Source of the DNA: Kribbella italica
Lineage (GTDB): Bacteria; Actinomycetota; Actinomycetes; Propionibacteriales; Kribbellaceae
Reading direction: 5' to 3'
Assembly (NCBI RefSeq): GCF_014205135.1
Contig: NZ_JACHMY010000001.1
Location: forward strand, 8,556,001 to 8,620,000
DNA length: 64,000 bases
Of the stretch, positions 34,254 through 43,473 are shown piece by piece. Numbering within the stretch: the stretch's first letter is position 1; every line of letters starts with the position of its first letter. Both the position numbers and the translations under genes were made by a program. The notes beneath the pieces are model-generated. The model saw nothing but the letters and a program-made list of their open reading frames with translations, searched no databases and was not told the origin of the DNA.

Positions 34254-36497
34254 TCAGCGGGCAAGGGCACCGCGGAGGTGCTCGGCGGTCGCCGAGTCCG
34301 GGTGGTCGAGCAGCGCCTCCGGGGTGCCCGCGAAGAGGATCCGGCCGCCGTGGTGGCCGGGCCCGGGGCCGACGTCGACGATCCAGTCGGCGGCGGCGAT
34401 GACGTCGAGGTTGTGCTCGATCGCGATCACCGTGCTGCCGGCGTCGACGAGCCGGTCGACGATGCCGAGCAACTGGTCGACGTCGGCCATGTGCAGACCG
34501 GTGGTCGGCTCGTCCATCAGGTACACCTTGGCCGGCGTCCGCAGCTCGGTGGCGAGCTTGACCCGCTGGGCCTCGCCGCCGGACAGCGTGGTGAGCGGCT
34601 GCCCGAGCTTGAGGTAGCCGAGGCCGACGTCGCCGAGCGACCGGACGACGCGCTCGATCACCTCGCTGGCGAACACCCCGGCGGCTTCGCCGACCGTCAG
34701 GTCGAGGACGTCGGTGATGTTCCGTCCGTCGAGCTGGTAGTCGAGCACGTCCTGCGTGTACCGCTTGCCGCCGCACTCCTCGCACAGCGACTTCAGGTCG
34801 TCCATGAACGCCAGCTCGGTGGTGACGAACCCGAGGCCGCGGCAGTTCGGGCAGGCGCCGTCGGAGTTCGCGCTGAACAGGGACGGGCTCACGCCGTGGG
34901 CCGTGGCGAACAGGGTGCGGATCTCGTCCATCAGTCCCGTGTACGTCGCCGGGGTCGAGCGGCTGTTGCCGGACAGCTGGCTCTGGTCGATCGCCACGAC
35001 CTCGGGGTAGCGCCGCCGGAGCTCGTCGTTCACCAGGCTGCTCTTGCCCGAGCCCGCGACACCGCTCACGACCGTGAACACCCCGGTCGGGAACTCGACC
35101 GTGACGTCCCGGAGGTTGTGCGCGGTGGCGTTGGCGACGGTCAGGACGCCGGTCGCCTGGCGGGGCTTGCGGTTGAGGTCGAGCTCCCGGTTCATGCACC
35201 GGCCGGTCGGCGTACCGGCCCTGCGCAGGCCGTCGACCGGTCCCTCGTACAGGATCTCGCCGCCGTCCGGGCCGGCGCCCGGGCCGACGTCGACGACGTG
35301 GTCGGCGATCTCGATCACGTCCCGGTCGTGCTCGACGACGAGCACCGTGTTGCCCTTCTCCTGCAGCTTGCGCAGCAGCTGGTTGAACCGCTGGACATCG
35401 CTCGGGTGCAGGCCGGCGGTCGGCTCGTCGAAGATGTAGAGCATGTCGCCGAGGCTGCTGCCGAGGTGGCGGACCATCTTGATCCGCTGCGACTCGCCAC
35501 CGGACAGCGTCGTGGTCGGCCGGTCGAGGCTGAGGTACCCGAGGCCGATGGTGACCAGGTTGCCCAGGCGGTCGCGCAGGCTCTCGACGACCGACGCGGC
35601 CTCCGGGGTGTCGACGGTCTCCAGTACGTCGAGCAGCTCGTCGGCCTGCAGCGCGGCCAGCTCGGCGATGTTGTGCCCGCCGATCCGGGAGGCGAGCGCC
35701 GCCGCGTTCAACCGGTTGCCGTCGCAGGTCGGGCAGGTGCCCGAGTGAACGAGCCGCTCGAACTCCGCCCGGCGCTTGGGTGACATCTTGCCGAGGTCCT
35801 TGCGCAGGAAGATCCGGTTGAACCGGTCGACCACGCCTTCGAAGTCGTTCGGCGTGCCGGGCAGGGGATCGGCGGCCTTGCTCCCGCGACGCAGAGTCTC
35901 CCACTCCGCGGCCGAGTAGTCGCCGAGCGGCTTGTCGTTGTCGAAGAGGTCGCTGTCGCCGTAGTACTCCCAGTACCAGGTGCCGACGGCGAAGGTCGTG
36001 AACCGGAAGGCGCCCTCGTTCAGCGAGCGGGACCGGTCGAGCAGCTCGCTCTCGACGAGCCGCGCGCTGACCCCGGTGCCGTGGCAGTCCTGGCACATGC
36101 CTTCGGGATCGTTGAACGAGTACCGGTTCGAGAAGCCGGCCGACGGTTGGCCCGCGCGCGAGAACAGCAGCCGCAGCAGGGGATGGATGTCGGTCACCGT
36201 GCCGACGGTGGAGCGCGCGTTGCCGCCGATCCGGCGCTGGGCGACCACGATCGCGGGCGAGAGGTTCTCGATCGCGTCGGCCGCGGGCTGCCCGTACTTG
36301 GGCAGCCGGTTGCGGATGAACGTACTGAAGGTCTCGTTCAGCTGACGCTGCGCCTCGGCCGCCAGGGTGTCGAACACCAGTGACGACTTGCCGGAGCCGG
36401 AGACTCCTGTGACCACCACCAGCCGGTGCTTGGGCAGGTCGAGCGACACGTCGCGCAGGTTGTGCTCCCGCGCCCTCACGATCCGGATCACGCTCAT
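34254..36497 (-). CDS. Short UvrA-like ABC ATPase (excinuclease A homologue)
   Basis: 747 residues against about 950 for UvrA. Two ATPase halves are present: Walker A GVSGSGKSS near residue 31 and GVAGSGKSS near 466, signatures LSGGESQRIKM and LSGGEAQRVKL, and Walker B motifs with DEPTAGLH and DEPTTGLH. Zinc cysteines are seen in CQDC/CPTC and CPNC/CEEC. The missing length suggests loss of the UvrB-binding region, as in the UvrA-like group linked to drug resistance. A role in tolerance of DNA-binding toxins is inference. Confidence 0.9.
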   Translation of the reverse strand: MSVIRIVRAREHNLRDVSLDLPKHRLVVVTGVSGSGKSSLVFDTLAAEAQRQLNETFSTFIRNRLPKYGQPAADAIENLSPAIVVAQRRIGGNARSTVGTVTDIHPLLRLLFSRAGQPSAGFSNRYSFNDPEGMCQDCHGTGVSARLVESELLDRSRSLNEGAFRFTTFAVGTWYWEYYGDSDLFDNDKPLGDYSAAEWETLRRGSKAADPLPGTPNDFEGVVDRFNRIFLRKDLGKMSPKRRAEFERLVHSGTCPTCDGNRLNAAALASRIGGHNIAELAALQADELLDVLETVDTPEAASVVESLRDRLGNLVTIGLGYLSLDRPTTTLSGGESQRIKMVRHLGSSLGDMLYIFDEPTAGLHPSDVQRFNQLLRKLQEKGNTVLVVEHDRDVIEIADHVVDVGPGAGPDGGEILYEGPVDGLRRAGTPTGRCMNRELDLNRKPRQATGVLTVANATAHNLRDVTVEFPTGVFTVVSGVAGSGKSSLVNDELRRRYPEVVAIDQSQLSGNSRSTPATYTGLMDEIRTLFATAHGVSPSLFSANSDGACPNCRGLGFVTTELAFMDDLKSLCEECGGKRYTQDVLDYQLDGRNITDVLDLTVGEAAGVFASEVIERVVRSLGDVGLGYLKLGQPLTTLSGGEAQRVKLATELRTPAKVYLMDEPTTGLHMADVDQLLGIVDRLVDAGSTVIAIEHNLDVIAAADWIVDVGPGPGHHGGRILFAGTPEALLDHPDSATAEHLRGALAR

Positions 36498-36598
36498 GCA
36501 GCACGAAGTTACCCGCGGCCTCCGACAGTTTCCGGCCGCGCGTGGCTGACAGGGGTGGTGCGCCGGGCGGGAAGCGCGCTACGGCCGGGTTCAGGGAA

Positions 36599-36955
36599 TC
36601 AGGGTTGTTTGAAGAGCACTTTGCGTCCTAGCCGGGGATGGACGCCGCGGCCCTTGCAGCTGGTGCAGGGGCGTTGGGCGTAACTGAAGATTCCGCCGCG
36701 GTGCCGGCCCGCGCCCTTGCAACGACCGCACTTGGCGTTCGGATGCAGGGACAGCGAGATGACATACGCGGCACAGACGGCGAGCAGCAGCACCATCAGC
36801 ATCCCGGTGGGCCCGAGGGCTCCGGCGATGTCGGCGGCGGTGGTGTCGGCGTTGGCATCGGCAACCTGTCCGGCCGCCTGAGTGGCGTTCGTCGGTTGCG
36901 GATCTGGTGCGGCGGTGGAGCCCAGTGCCACCGCGATGTGGACTGCCAGGTTCAT
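36599..36955 (-). CDS. Small membrane protein with DnaJ-type zinc ribbon
   Basis: 118 residues. An Ala/Thr/Asp-rich N-terminus is followed by one membrane span (GMLMVLLLAVCAAYVISLSL, about 50-69) and a C-terminal zinc-ribbon: CGRCKGAGRH and CTSCKGRG, spaced as in DnaJ-like CxxCxGxG repeats. No function can be assigned; similar small proteins are common in actinomycetes. The ATG start has no strong ribosome site. The 180-base gap to murI holds no other gene. Confidence 0.75.
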   Translation of the reverse strand: MNLAVHIAVALGSTAAPDPQPTNATQAAGQVADANADTTAADIAGALGPTGMLMVLLLAVCAAYVISLSLHPNAKCGRCKGAGRHRGGIFSYAQRPCTSCKGRGVHPRLGRKVLFKQP

Positions 36956-37135
36956 GGCGTCGCGAGGGGCGGTTGCAAATACATCGCTCCAGAGTGGCGC
37001 GCGTCACGTCATATTGCAATTCCGGAGAGTAAAGATGTGGATAACTCCGGCGTGTCGTTCTGCGGTCTTAGGTAAGGGTTACTTCAGAACTGCCCGCTGC
37101 CGGACTTGCCGGAGCGTGGAGCTAATCTTCGGAGT

Positions 37136-37939
37136 GTGGCAGACGCACCGATCGGCATCTTCGACTCAGGCTTCGGCGGGCTCACGGTGGCGCGGGCGGT
37201 GCTCGACCAGCTGCCGCACGAACCGATCCTGTACCTGGGCGACACGGCCCGCCAGCCGTACGGCCCGAAGTCGATCGCCGAGGTCCGGGAGTACTCGCTG
37301 GAGTGCCTGGACCACCTGGTCGAGGCCGGTGTGAAGGCGCTGGTGATCGCCTGCAACTCTGCCAGCGCCGCGATGCTGCGCGACGCCCGCGAGCGGTACG
37401 ACGTACCCGTGGTCGAGGTCATCCTGCCCGCGGCCCGGCGCGCGGTCTCCGCGACCAGGAACCAGAAGGTCGGCGTGATCTGCACACGCTCGACCGCGGC
37501 CTCGCTCGCGTACGACGACGCGTTCGCCGCCGCCCCGCAGGTCGAGCTGACCACGCAGGCCTGCCCGAAGTTCGTCGACTTCGTCGAGTCCGGCGTGACG
37601 TCGGGGCCCGAGCTGCTCGCCGCCGCCCACGAGTACCTGGACCCCTTGGTCGAGGCCGGCGTGGACACCCTGATCCTCGGCTGCACGCACTACCCGTTGC
37701 TCACCGGCGTGATCTCGTACGTGATGGGCGACGAGGTCACCTTCGTCAGCAGCGCCGAAGAAGGCGCCAAGGACGTGTACGGCGTACTGACGAAGGCCGG
37801 CCTCCTGCGCGACAACACCCTGCCCGACCCCCAGCACCGCTTCGTCACCACCGGCAACCCGTCCGACTTCGCCACCATCGGCTCCCGCTTCCTCGGCCCG
37901 GTCATCACCACCGTCGACCAGTTCGCCTGGGTGCGTTGA
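37136..37939 (+). CDS. murI: Glutamate racemase
   Basis: 267 residues. Makes D-glutamate for peptidoglycan. The catalytic cysteines are Cys73 in VIACNSASA and Cys183 in LGCTHYPLL. The start PIGIFDSGFGGLTVARAV is the family signature. I chose the GTG at 37136; the longer frame adds unrelated residues. In M. tuberculosis murI lies just after the cysM region; here about 19.6 kb of accessory genes separate them. Confidence 0.95.
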   Translation: MADAPIGIFDSGFGGLTVARAVLDQLPHEPILYLGDTARQPYGPKSIAEVREYSLECLDHLVEAGVKALVIACNSASAAMLRDARERYDVPVVEVILPAARRAVSATRNQKVGVICTRSTAASLAYDDAFAAAPQVELTTQACPKFVDFVESGVTSGPELLAAAHEYLDPLVEAGVDTLILGCTHYPLLTGVISYVMGDEVTFVSSAEEGAKDVYGVLTKAGLLRDNTLPDPQHRFVTTGNPSDFATIGSRFLGPVITTVDQFAWVR

Positions 37940-38074
37940 CGATCCGGGTGTGACGCAGGTCGCAGCTGATGTTGTCGACGGCACCGGTTCCGCGCGTTAT
38001 CCCCGCCAGACAACTGTTCTGCGACGTTCCGGGGTGGCCTGCAGAGTCGGCAACCCGCCGGTAATGTTCAAGGT

Positions 38075-38821
38075 ATGAAGCTCACCGTGCTCGGCTGCTC
38101 CGGGTCCGTCCCCGGGCCGGACTCGCCTGCGTCGAGCTACCTGGTCTCCGCGGACGGGTTCGACCTGGTGCTCGACCTCGGCAGTGGCGCGCTCGGCGCG
38201 CTGCAGCGGCACCTGGCCGCGCACGAGATCGGCGCGATCGCCTTGTCCCACCTGCATCCCGACCACTGCATGGACCTGTGCGGCCTGTACGTCGCGCTGA
38301 AGTACTCGCCGTCGTCGCCGTTCCCGCGGATCCCGGTCTACGGCCCGCCCGGCGCGGCCGGGCGGATGGCGCTGGCCTACGACCTGCCCGACGACCCGGG
38401 GATGGAGGAGGAGCTGGAGTTCCACACCTGGCAGGAGTGCCAGCAGATCGGGCCGTTCACGGTCCGCACGGCGCCGATGGTGCATCCGGTCCCGGCGTAC
38501 GCGATCAGGGTTGAGCACGGCAACAAGTCGATCACCTACACCGGCGACACCGGCCCGAACGAGGCCCTGGTCGAACTGGCCCGCGGCACCGACCTCCTGC
38601 TGTCCGAGGCGGCCTTGCAAGACAACAATCCGGACAACCCCGGCGATTTGCATCTCACCCCGTCGGACGCCGGCGAGCAGGCGAAACGGGCCGGGGTCAA
38701 GCGACTCGTCATCACCCACGTGCCGCCGTGGTACGACCGCGTCACGCAGACCGAGAACGCCCGCCGCACCTTTCCCGGCGAGGTCCTGACCGCCACCCCC
38801 GGCGCGGTGTACGAGATCTGA
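38075..38821 (+). CDS. Metallo-beta-lactamase-fold hydrolase (Rv1339-type, cyclic-nucleotide phosphodiesterase-like)
   Basis: 248 residues. SHLHPDHCMDL (His59, His61, Asp63, His64) is the metal site, with TYTGDTGPNEAL and VITHVPPW as the later metal ligands of the RNase Z-like group. The position between murI and rph matches Rv1339 of M. tuberculosis, reported as an atypical class II cAMP phosphodiesterase. That function is inferred from synteny and family. A perfect terminator follows. Confidence 0.9.
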   Translation: MKLTVLGCSGSVPGPDSPASSYLVSADGFDLVLDLGSGALGALQRHLAAHEIGAIALSHLHPDHCMDLCGLYVALKYSPSSPFPRIPVYGPPGAAGRMALAYDLPDDPGMEEELEFHTWQECQQIGPFTVRTAPMVHPVPAYAIRVEHGNKSITYTGDTGPNEALVELARGTDLLLSEAALQDNNPDNPGDLHLTPSDAGEQAKRAGVKRLVITHVPPWYDRVTQTENARRTFPGEVLTATPGAVYEI

Positions 38822-38846
38822 AACTGCTTGCCGACGGCATCCATTA

Positions 38847-38870
38847 GCCACTCGCTTTGCAGCGAGTGGC
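38847..38870. terminator. Intrinsic bidirectional terminator
   Basis: Perfect 10-bp stem GCCACTCGCT / AGCGAGTGGC with loop TTGC, followed by TTCTCCC. It lies between the convergent stops of the MBL gene (38821) and the Gfo/Idh gene (38888). Confidence 0.85.
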
Positions 38871-38887
38871 TTCTCCCGCAGGGACTC

Positions 38888-40060
38888 TCAGCGGTTCTGG
38901 CCGCCGTCGAAGTAGCTGACCAGTGCCGGGTCCAGCGCGGGGATGTCGATCGGCGTGCCGTTGGAGCGCAGCGAGGTCGTCGCCGCGAAGCCGGCCGCGA
39001 CCGCGGCGCGGGCGGCGATCGGGGAGGTCAGGGTCGCGCCGCCGTCGCGGACGAAGCGGACGAACTCGTCGACCAGCTTGGGGTCCGCGCCGCCATGGCC
39101 CTCGTCCTCGGAGGCGACCTCGACGACCTGGTCGGCGTCCAGGCGGTAGCCCGAGCGGCCGCTGTTCCACACCTTGACGACGCTGCCGGAGGTGTCGCCG
39201 AAGTTCTCCAGCCGGCCGTGCGTGCCGATGACGGTGTAGTTGCGCCAGTAGTCCGGCGTGAAGTGGCACTGCTGGTAGCTGAGGAAGACCCCGTTGTCGA
39301 GCTGGAAGTTCGCCATCGACAGGTCCTCGACGTCCATCACCGGCGCCAGGCCCTTCTGCTCCAGCGGCGGCCAGTTGTCGTTCGACACGAACTCGCTGAA
39401 CCGCTGCCCGGTCCGGTCCTGGCGGTCCTCGATCCCGCCGTACAGGACGAGCCCGCCGAGCGCGGTCGCGTGCGTGGTGTACCCGCCGGCCAGCCAGTGC
39501 ATCACGTCGATGTCGTGGGCCCCCTTCTGCAGCAGGAGGCTCGTGGTCCGGCTCCGGTCGGCGTGCCAGTCCTTGAAGTAGAAGTCGCCGCCGTGCCCGA
39601 CGAAGTGCCGGCACCAGATCGCCTTCACCTCGCCGATCGCACCCGACTGGATCAGCTCGCGCATGGTCTGGATCACCGGCATGTGCCGCATGTTGTGGCC
39701 GACGTACAGGCGGGTCCCGCTCTCGTACGCCGCCTGCAGCACGCGGTCGCACCCGGCCGTGGTGATCGCCAGCGGCTTCTCCACGAACACCGCGACCCCG
39801 GCCCGGAGGAAGTCGATCGCCGGGTCCTCGTGCAGGTCGTCCGGCGTGGTCAGGAAGACCCCGTCGAGCTTGAGGTCCAGCAGCTCGCGGTGGTCGCCGT
39901 ACGCCGTGGCGTCCGGGTACGTCTCCAGGGTGGCCTGGCGCTGCTGCTCGACCGGGTCGCAGACCGCCACGATCTCGGCGCCCTCGCCCGGCCTGTGTGC
40001 GTGCCGGGCCAGGCTGCTGCGCGCGCCGAGTCCGACCACACCGAACCGAAGATCAGTCAT
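38888..40060 (-). CDS. Gfo/Idh/MocA oxidoreductase, stand-alone
   Basis: 390 residues. LRFGVVGLGARSSLARHA contains the NAD(P) motif. VFVEKPLAIT has the conserved Lys, and LLLQKGAHDIDVMHWLAG carries the catalytic Asp/His. The full length and intact motifs contrast with the divergent members in the island. It stands alone inside the murI-rph housekeeping block with a 146-base upstream region shared with the SGNH gene. The substrate is unknown. Confidence 0.9.
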   Translation of the reverse strand: MTDLRFGVVGLGARSSLARHAHRPGEGAEIVAVCDPVEQQRQATLETYPDATAYGDHRELLDLKLDGVFLTTPDDLHEDPAIDFLRAGVAVFVEKPLAITTAGCDRVLQAAYESGTRLYVGHNMRHMPVIQTMRELIQSGAIGEVKAIWCRHFVGHGGDFYFKDWHADRSRTTSLLLQKGAHDIDVMHWLAGGYTTHATALGGLVLYGGIEDRQDRTGQRFSEFVSNDNWPPLEQKGLAPVMDVEDLSMANFQLDNGVFLSYQQCHFTPDYWRNYTVIGTHGRLENFGDTSGSVVKVWNSGRSGYRLDADQVVEVASEDEGHGGADPKLVDEFVRFVRDGGATLTSPIAARAAVAAGFAATTSLRSNGTPIDIPALDPALVSYFDGGQNR

Positions 40061-40206
40061 CGTTCACTACTCCTGCACGTAGTTGTTTGTAAGAGCCTAT
40101 GTCCGAACACTTGCGATCCTCAACACCTGTTTGCTCCCGCCGTGTTGCCCGACCGGTCATCTCGCTCTCACCCAGCACCCGTTCGGTGTCGTCACCATGA
40201 CGGAAC

Positions 40207-41031
40207 GTGAGCCTCCACTACGTGGCACTCGGCGACTCGACGACCGTGGGTGTCGGGGATCCGCTGTACGGCAGCACGACCGACCTTTCCGGTGCCGGAG
40301 CGCGTCCGGGGGAGGGGTGGCGGGGCTGGGCCTCGCTGCTCGCCGACTCCCTGGGCAGTTCCCACCGTGTGACGTTCTCCAACTACGCGACCAGCGGCGC
40401 GACCGTCTCCCAGGTCACCGCTGACCAGATGCCGGAAACCGGCGATGGCCCGATCGACCTGGCCTCGTTGATCGTCGGCGTCAACGACACGCTGCGCTCG
40501 ACCTTCGACGCGGGCCAGATCCGCGACTGCCTGCACCAGTGCGCCGCGCAGCTGACGGCGCGGGGCGCGCTGCTGCTCACCGTCCGGTTCCACGACCACG
40601 GGCAGGTGTTCGGGCTGCCGAGCTGGTTGCGCCGGCCGCTGTGGAACCGGATCGAGCAGGTCAACGCCGTGTACGACGACCTGTTCCTGCGGTACGGCGG
40701 GATCCGGCTCGACATGGCCGACTACCCGGAGGTGTACCGCCGGGACTTCTGGTCGGTCGACCGCCTGCACCCGGGCGAACGCGGTCACCGGCGCCTCGCG
40801 CGGTCGTTCGCCGACGAGCTGGCGGCGCGCGGCGTACGGATCGACGTACCGCCTGATCTTTCCTGTGCCGGTGAGCCGCCGAGCCGGTGGGCGGACGCGG
40901 TGTGGATGGTGAAGGAGGGCGTTCCGTGGCTCGGACGGCGGGCCGGGGACCTGACGCCGTGGGCGGCCCGGATGGTCCTCGGCCAGTTCCGTCCACCGGC
41001 CGATGCGGGGGTGCAACGCCTTCGGGCTTAG
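40207..41031 (+). CDS. SGNH/GDSL-family hydrolase
   Basis: 274 residues, no signal peptide. Block I is ALGDSTTVGVGD with nucleophile Ser11; block III is IVGVNDTL; block V is DRLHPGERGH with the Asp and His. Esterases of this family remove acyl groups from sugars or lipids. The start is a GTG shortly after the divergent promoter region. The C-terminal 70 residues are not part of the SGNH core. It precedes rph by 10 bases and may be co-transcribed with it. Confidence 0.88.
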   Translation: MSLHYVALGDSTTVGVGDPLYGSTTDLSGAGARPGEGWRGWASLLADSLGSSHRVTFSNYATSGATVSQVTADQMPETGDGPIDLASLIVGVNDTLRSTFDAGQIRDCLHQCAAQLTARGALLLTVRFHDHGQVFGLPSWLRRPLWNRIEQVNAVYDDLFLRYGGIRLDMADYPEVYRRDFWSVDRLHPGERGHRRLARSFADELAARGVRIDVPPDLSCAGEPPSRWADAVWMVKEGVPWLGRRAGDLTPWAARMVLGQFRPPADAGVQRLRA

Positions 41032-41041
41032 GCTCGTCCGC

Positions 41042-41758
41042 ATGGCTCGTATCGATGGACGCACCCCTGATCAGCTCCGGCCGGTGACCCTGACGCGAAA
41101 GTGGCTGGACCACGCGGAAGGCTCGGTGCTGGTCGAGTTCGGCCGGACCCGGGTGCTGTGCGCGGCGTCGGTCACCGAGGGCGTTCCGCGCTGGCGCAAG
41201 GGCTCTGGCCTGGGCTGGGTCAGCGCGGAGTACGCGATGCTGCCGCGCTCGACCAACACGCGGTCCGACCGGGAGTCGGTGAAGGGCCGGATCGGCGGCC
41301 GGACGCACGAGATCTCCCGGCTGATCGGGCGCTCGCTGCGCGCGGTCGTCGACTACAAGGCCCTCGGCGAGAACACGATCCTGCTCGACTGCGACGTGCT
41401 GCAGGCCGACGGTGGGACGCGGACCGCGGCGATCACCGGCGCGTACGTCGCGCTGGCCGACGCGGTGTCGTACCTGCGGGACCGCAAGGCGCTGAAGGGC
41501 GAGCCGCTGACCGGCTCGGTGTCGGCGGTGTCGGTCGGCATCATCGACGGCGCTCCGATGCTCGACCTCTGTTACGAGGAGGACGTGCGCGCGGAGACGG
41601 ACATGAACCTGGTGCTGACCGGCGACGGGAAGTTCATCGAGGTGCAGGGCACGGCCGAGGGCGCGCCGTTCGACCGCGCCGAGCTGGACGCGCTGCTCTC
41701 GCTGGGCACCGCCGGCTGCGAGGAGCTGACGAAGCTGCAGCTGGAGGCGCTGGCATGA
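41042..41758 (+). CDS. rph: Ribonuclease PH
   Basis: 238 residues. Phosphorolytic 3'-5' exoribonuclease that trims tRNA 3' ends. MARIDGRTPDQLRPV, then RSDRESVKGRIGGRTHEISR and LLDCDVLQADGGTRTAAITG are the conserved blocks with the phosphate-binding Arg residues. The ATG at 41042 is clear. It is coupled to rdgB by a 4-base overlap, the usual actinobacterial pair. Confidence 0.96.
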   Translation: MARIDGRTPDQLRPVTLTRKWLDHAEGSVLVEFGRTRVLCAASVTEGVPRWRKGSGLGWVSAEYAMLPRSTNTRSDRESVKGRIGGRTHEISRLIGRSLRAVVDYKALGENTILLDCDVLQADGGTRTAAITGAYVALADAVSYLRDRKALKGEPLTGSVSAVSVGIIDGAPMLDLCYEEDVRAETDMNLVLTGDGKFIEVQGTAEGAPFDRAELDALLSLGTAGCEELTKLQLEALA

Positions 41759-42360
41759 GCAAGGTGCTGCTCGCGTCGAACAACGCCAAGAAGCTCGAGG
41801 AGCTGCGCCGGATCCTGGCGCCGATCGTGCCGGGGATCGAGGTGCTCGGGCTGGGCGACGTACCGGCGTACGACGAACCGGCCGAGACCGAGCCGACGTT
41901 CGAGGGCAATGCACTGCTGAAGGCGCGGGCCGCGGTCGCGGCAACCGGGCTGCCGTCGGTCGCGGACGACAGCGGGATCTGCGTCGACGCGCTGAACGGC
42001 ATGCCCGGCGTACTGTCGGCGCGGTGGTCGGGGCCGTTGAAGGACAACCACGCGAACAACGTGCTCCTGCTCGGGCAGCTGGAGGACGTGCCGGACGAGC
42101 GGCGCGGTGCTGCTTTCGTCGCGGCCGTGGCCTTCGTGCAGCCCGACGGTTCGGAGGAGGTGCTGCGCGGCGAGATGCGCGGGTCGGTGATCCGTGAGCT
42201 GCGCGGGACCGGTGGCTTTGGGTACGACGTGCTGTTCGTTCCCGAGGGCTACGACCGCACGACGGCCGAGCTGACCATCGAGGAGAAGGACGCGATCAGC
42301 CACCGCGGGAAGTCGCTGCGCGCGCTCGCTCCGCTCGTCGCCAAAGCCCTGGAGGCCTGA
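41755..42360 (+). CDS. rdgB: XTP/dITP diphosphatase (HAM1/RdgB)
   Basis: 201 residues. Removes deaminated purine nucleoside triphosphates from the pool. LLASNNAKKLEELRRIL, TFEGNALLKARA, VADDSGICVDAL and GFGYDVLFVPEG are the family motifs, with the catalytic Asp in DDSG. Its start lies in the rph stop (ATGA), and its stop shares one base with the next gene. Confidence 0.96.
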   Translation: MSKVLLASNNAKKLEELRRILAPIVPGIEVLGLGDVPAYDEPAETEPTFEGNALLKARAAVAATGLPSVADDSGICVDALNGMPGVLSARWSGPLKDNHANNVLLLGQLEDVPDERRGAAFVAAVAFVQPDGSEEVLRGEMRGSVIRELRGTGGFGYDVLFVPEGYDRTTAELTIEEKDAISHRGKSLRALAPLVAKALEA

Positions 42361-42950
42361 TGCTCTTCGCCGGAACCGACACCGAAGGCGTCGCCGAGGG
42401 CCGCATCACCGCGGCGTACCGGCGCTGGGCCGAACCGCGGGTGATCCAGGGCCGCGTCTACCGCACCAACGCGGGCCGGATCGAGATCGACAGCATCAAG
42501 CAGGTCAACCCCGACCTGATCTCCGACTACGACGAGATGCTGCACCTGGCCGGCCGGATGAACGCCAAGGACGCCCGCCGCCGCCTCCGCGGCGACGAAA
42601 CCCTCCCCACCTGGCTGATCCGCTTCCACCTCCTCGAAGGCCCGGACCCGCGCGAGGAACTCGCCAACAACGCCGACCTCACCCCGGCGGACGTCGAGGA
42701 ACTCACCGCCAAGCTCACCCACCTGGACGAGCTGAGCCGCCACGGCGCCTGGACCCGCCAGACCCTCGAACTCATCCAGTCCAAGCCCGCCACCCGCGCC
42801 GGCGACCTCGCCCCGACCCTCGACCGCGACACCCCCGGCTTCAAGATCGACGTCCGCAAACTCAAGAACCTCGGCCTCACCCACAGCCTGGAAGTCGGCT
42901 ACGAACTCAGCCCGCGCGGCAAGGCGTATCTAGACGCCCTGGGCAACTAA
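42360..42950 (+). CDS. Conserved protein of unknown function, ASCH-like N-terminus
   Basis: 196 residues, cytoplasmic. The N-terminus (FAGTDTEGVAEGRITAAYRR, then VIQGRVYRTNAGRIEID) has the look of an ASCH/PUA-type RNA-binding fold. The C-terminal half (GDLAPTLDRDTPGFKIDVRK, then LGLTHSLEVGYELSPRG) resembles a winged helix. It is coupled to rdgB by a shared base, which suggests a role in RNA or nucleotide quality control. That is a weak inference. Its last 21 bases overlap the convergent GNAT gene. Confidence 0.8.
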   Translation: MLFAGTDTEGVAEGRITAAYRRWAEPRVIQGRVYRTNAGRIEIDSIKQVNPDLISDYDEMLHLAGRMNAKDARRRLRGDETLPTWLIRFHLLEGPDPREELANNADLTPADVEELTAKLTHLDELSRHGAWTRQTLELIQSKPATRAGDLAPTLDRDTPGFKIDVRKLKNLGLTHSLEVGYELSPRGKAYLDALGN

Positions 42951-43442
42951 CTGGCGTTCGTACTCCACCTGGGCCAACGGGTTGCCGTCGCCGAAGTCGC
43001 GGGACTGGGTTCGGCCGGTTTCGGTGAAGCCTGATCTCGTGTAGAAGCGGCGGGACTGGGGAGTGGCTTGCAGGGTCCAGAGGTGGGCCTTGGGGAAGCC
43101 TTGGGATCTGAGGGTTTGCAGGGTTTGGGTCATCAAGGTGGGGGCTGCGCCGGTGCCCCAGGCGTTGGGGTGGGCGTAGAAGCTGAGGATCTCGGCGACG
43201 CCGGGGCGGGTCTCGGATTCGTTGAGCCAGGTCATGGCTGCGGGGTGGGTGTCGACGAGGGCCAGGAGGACGGTGCCTTGGGGGTTGAGCAGGCGGTCGT
43301 GCCAGCGGGTGCGGCGGCTTTGGATCTGTCCGGCTGAGAAGGCCTCGGTGAAGAAGGGGGCGTAGGCGGCGGCCCAGGAGGCGGCGTGGATCTCGCCTAC
43401 CGCGGTGCCGTCGGCGGGGGTTGCTCGGCGTACCTCGATCAT
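42930..43442 (-). CDS. GNAT-family N-acetyltransferase
   Basis: 170 residues from the ATG at 43442. IEVRRATPADGTAVGEIH is the first beta-strand and helix. The acetyl-CoA loop reads NAWGTGAAPTLM (a variant of the Q/RxxGxG/A motif), and SRRFYTRSGFTETGR is motif B. The substrate is unknown. The start is 31 bases from the end of the LysE-type gene, so the two may be co-transcribed. Confidence 0.9.
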   Translation of the reverse strand: MIEVRRATPADGTAVGEIHAASWAAAYAPFFTEAFSAGQIQSRRTRWHDRLLNPQGTVLLALVDTHPAAMTWLNESETRPGVAEILSFYAHPNAWGTGAAPTLMTQTLQTLRSQGFPKAHLWTLQATPQSRRFYTRSGFTETGRTQSRDFGDGNPLAQVEYERQLVAQGV

Positions 43443-43473
43443 GGGTTCGACCGTAGGAGATCGCGCCGACAGT

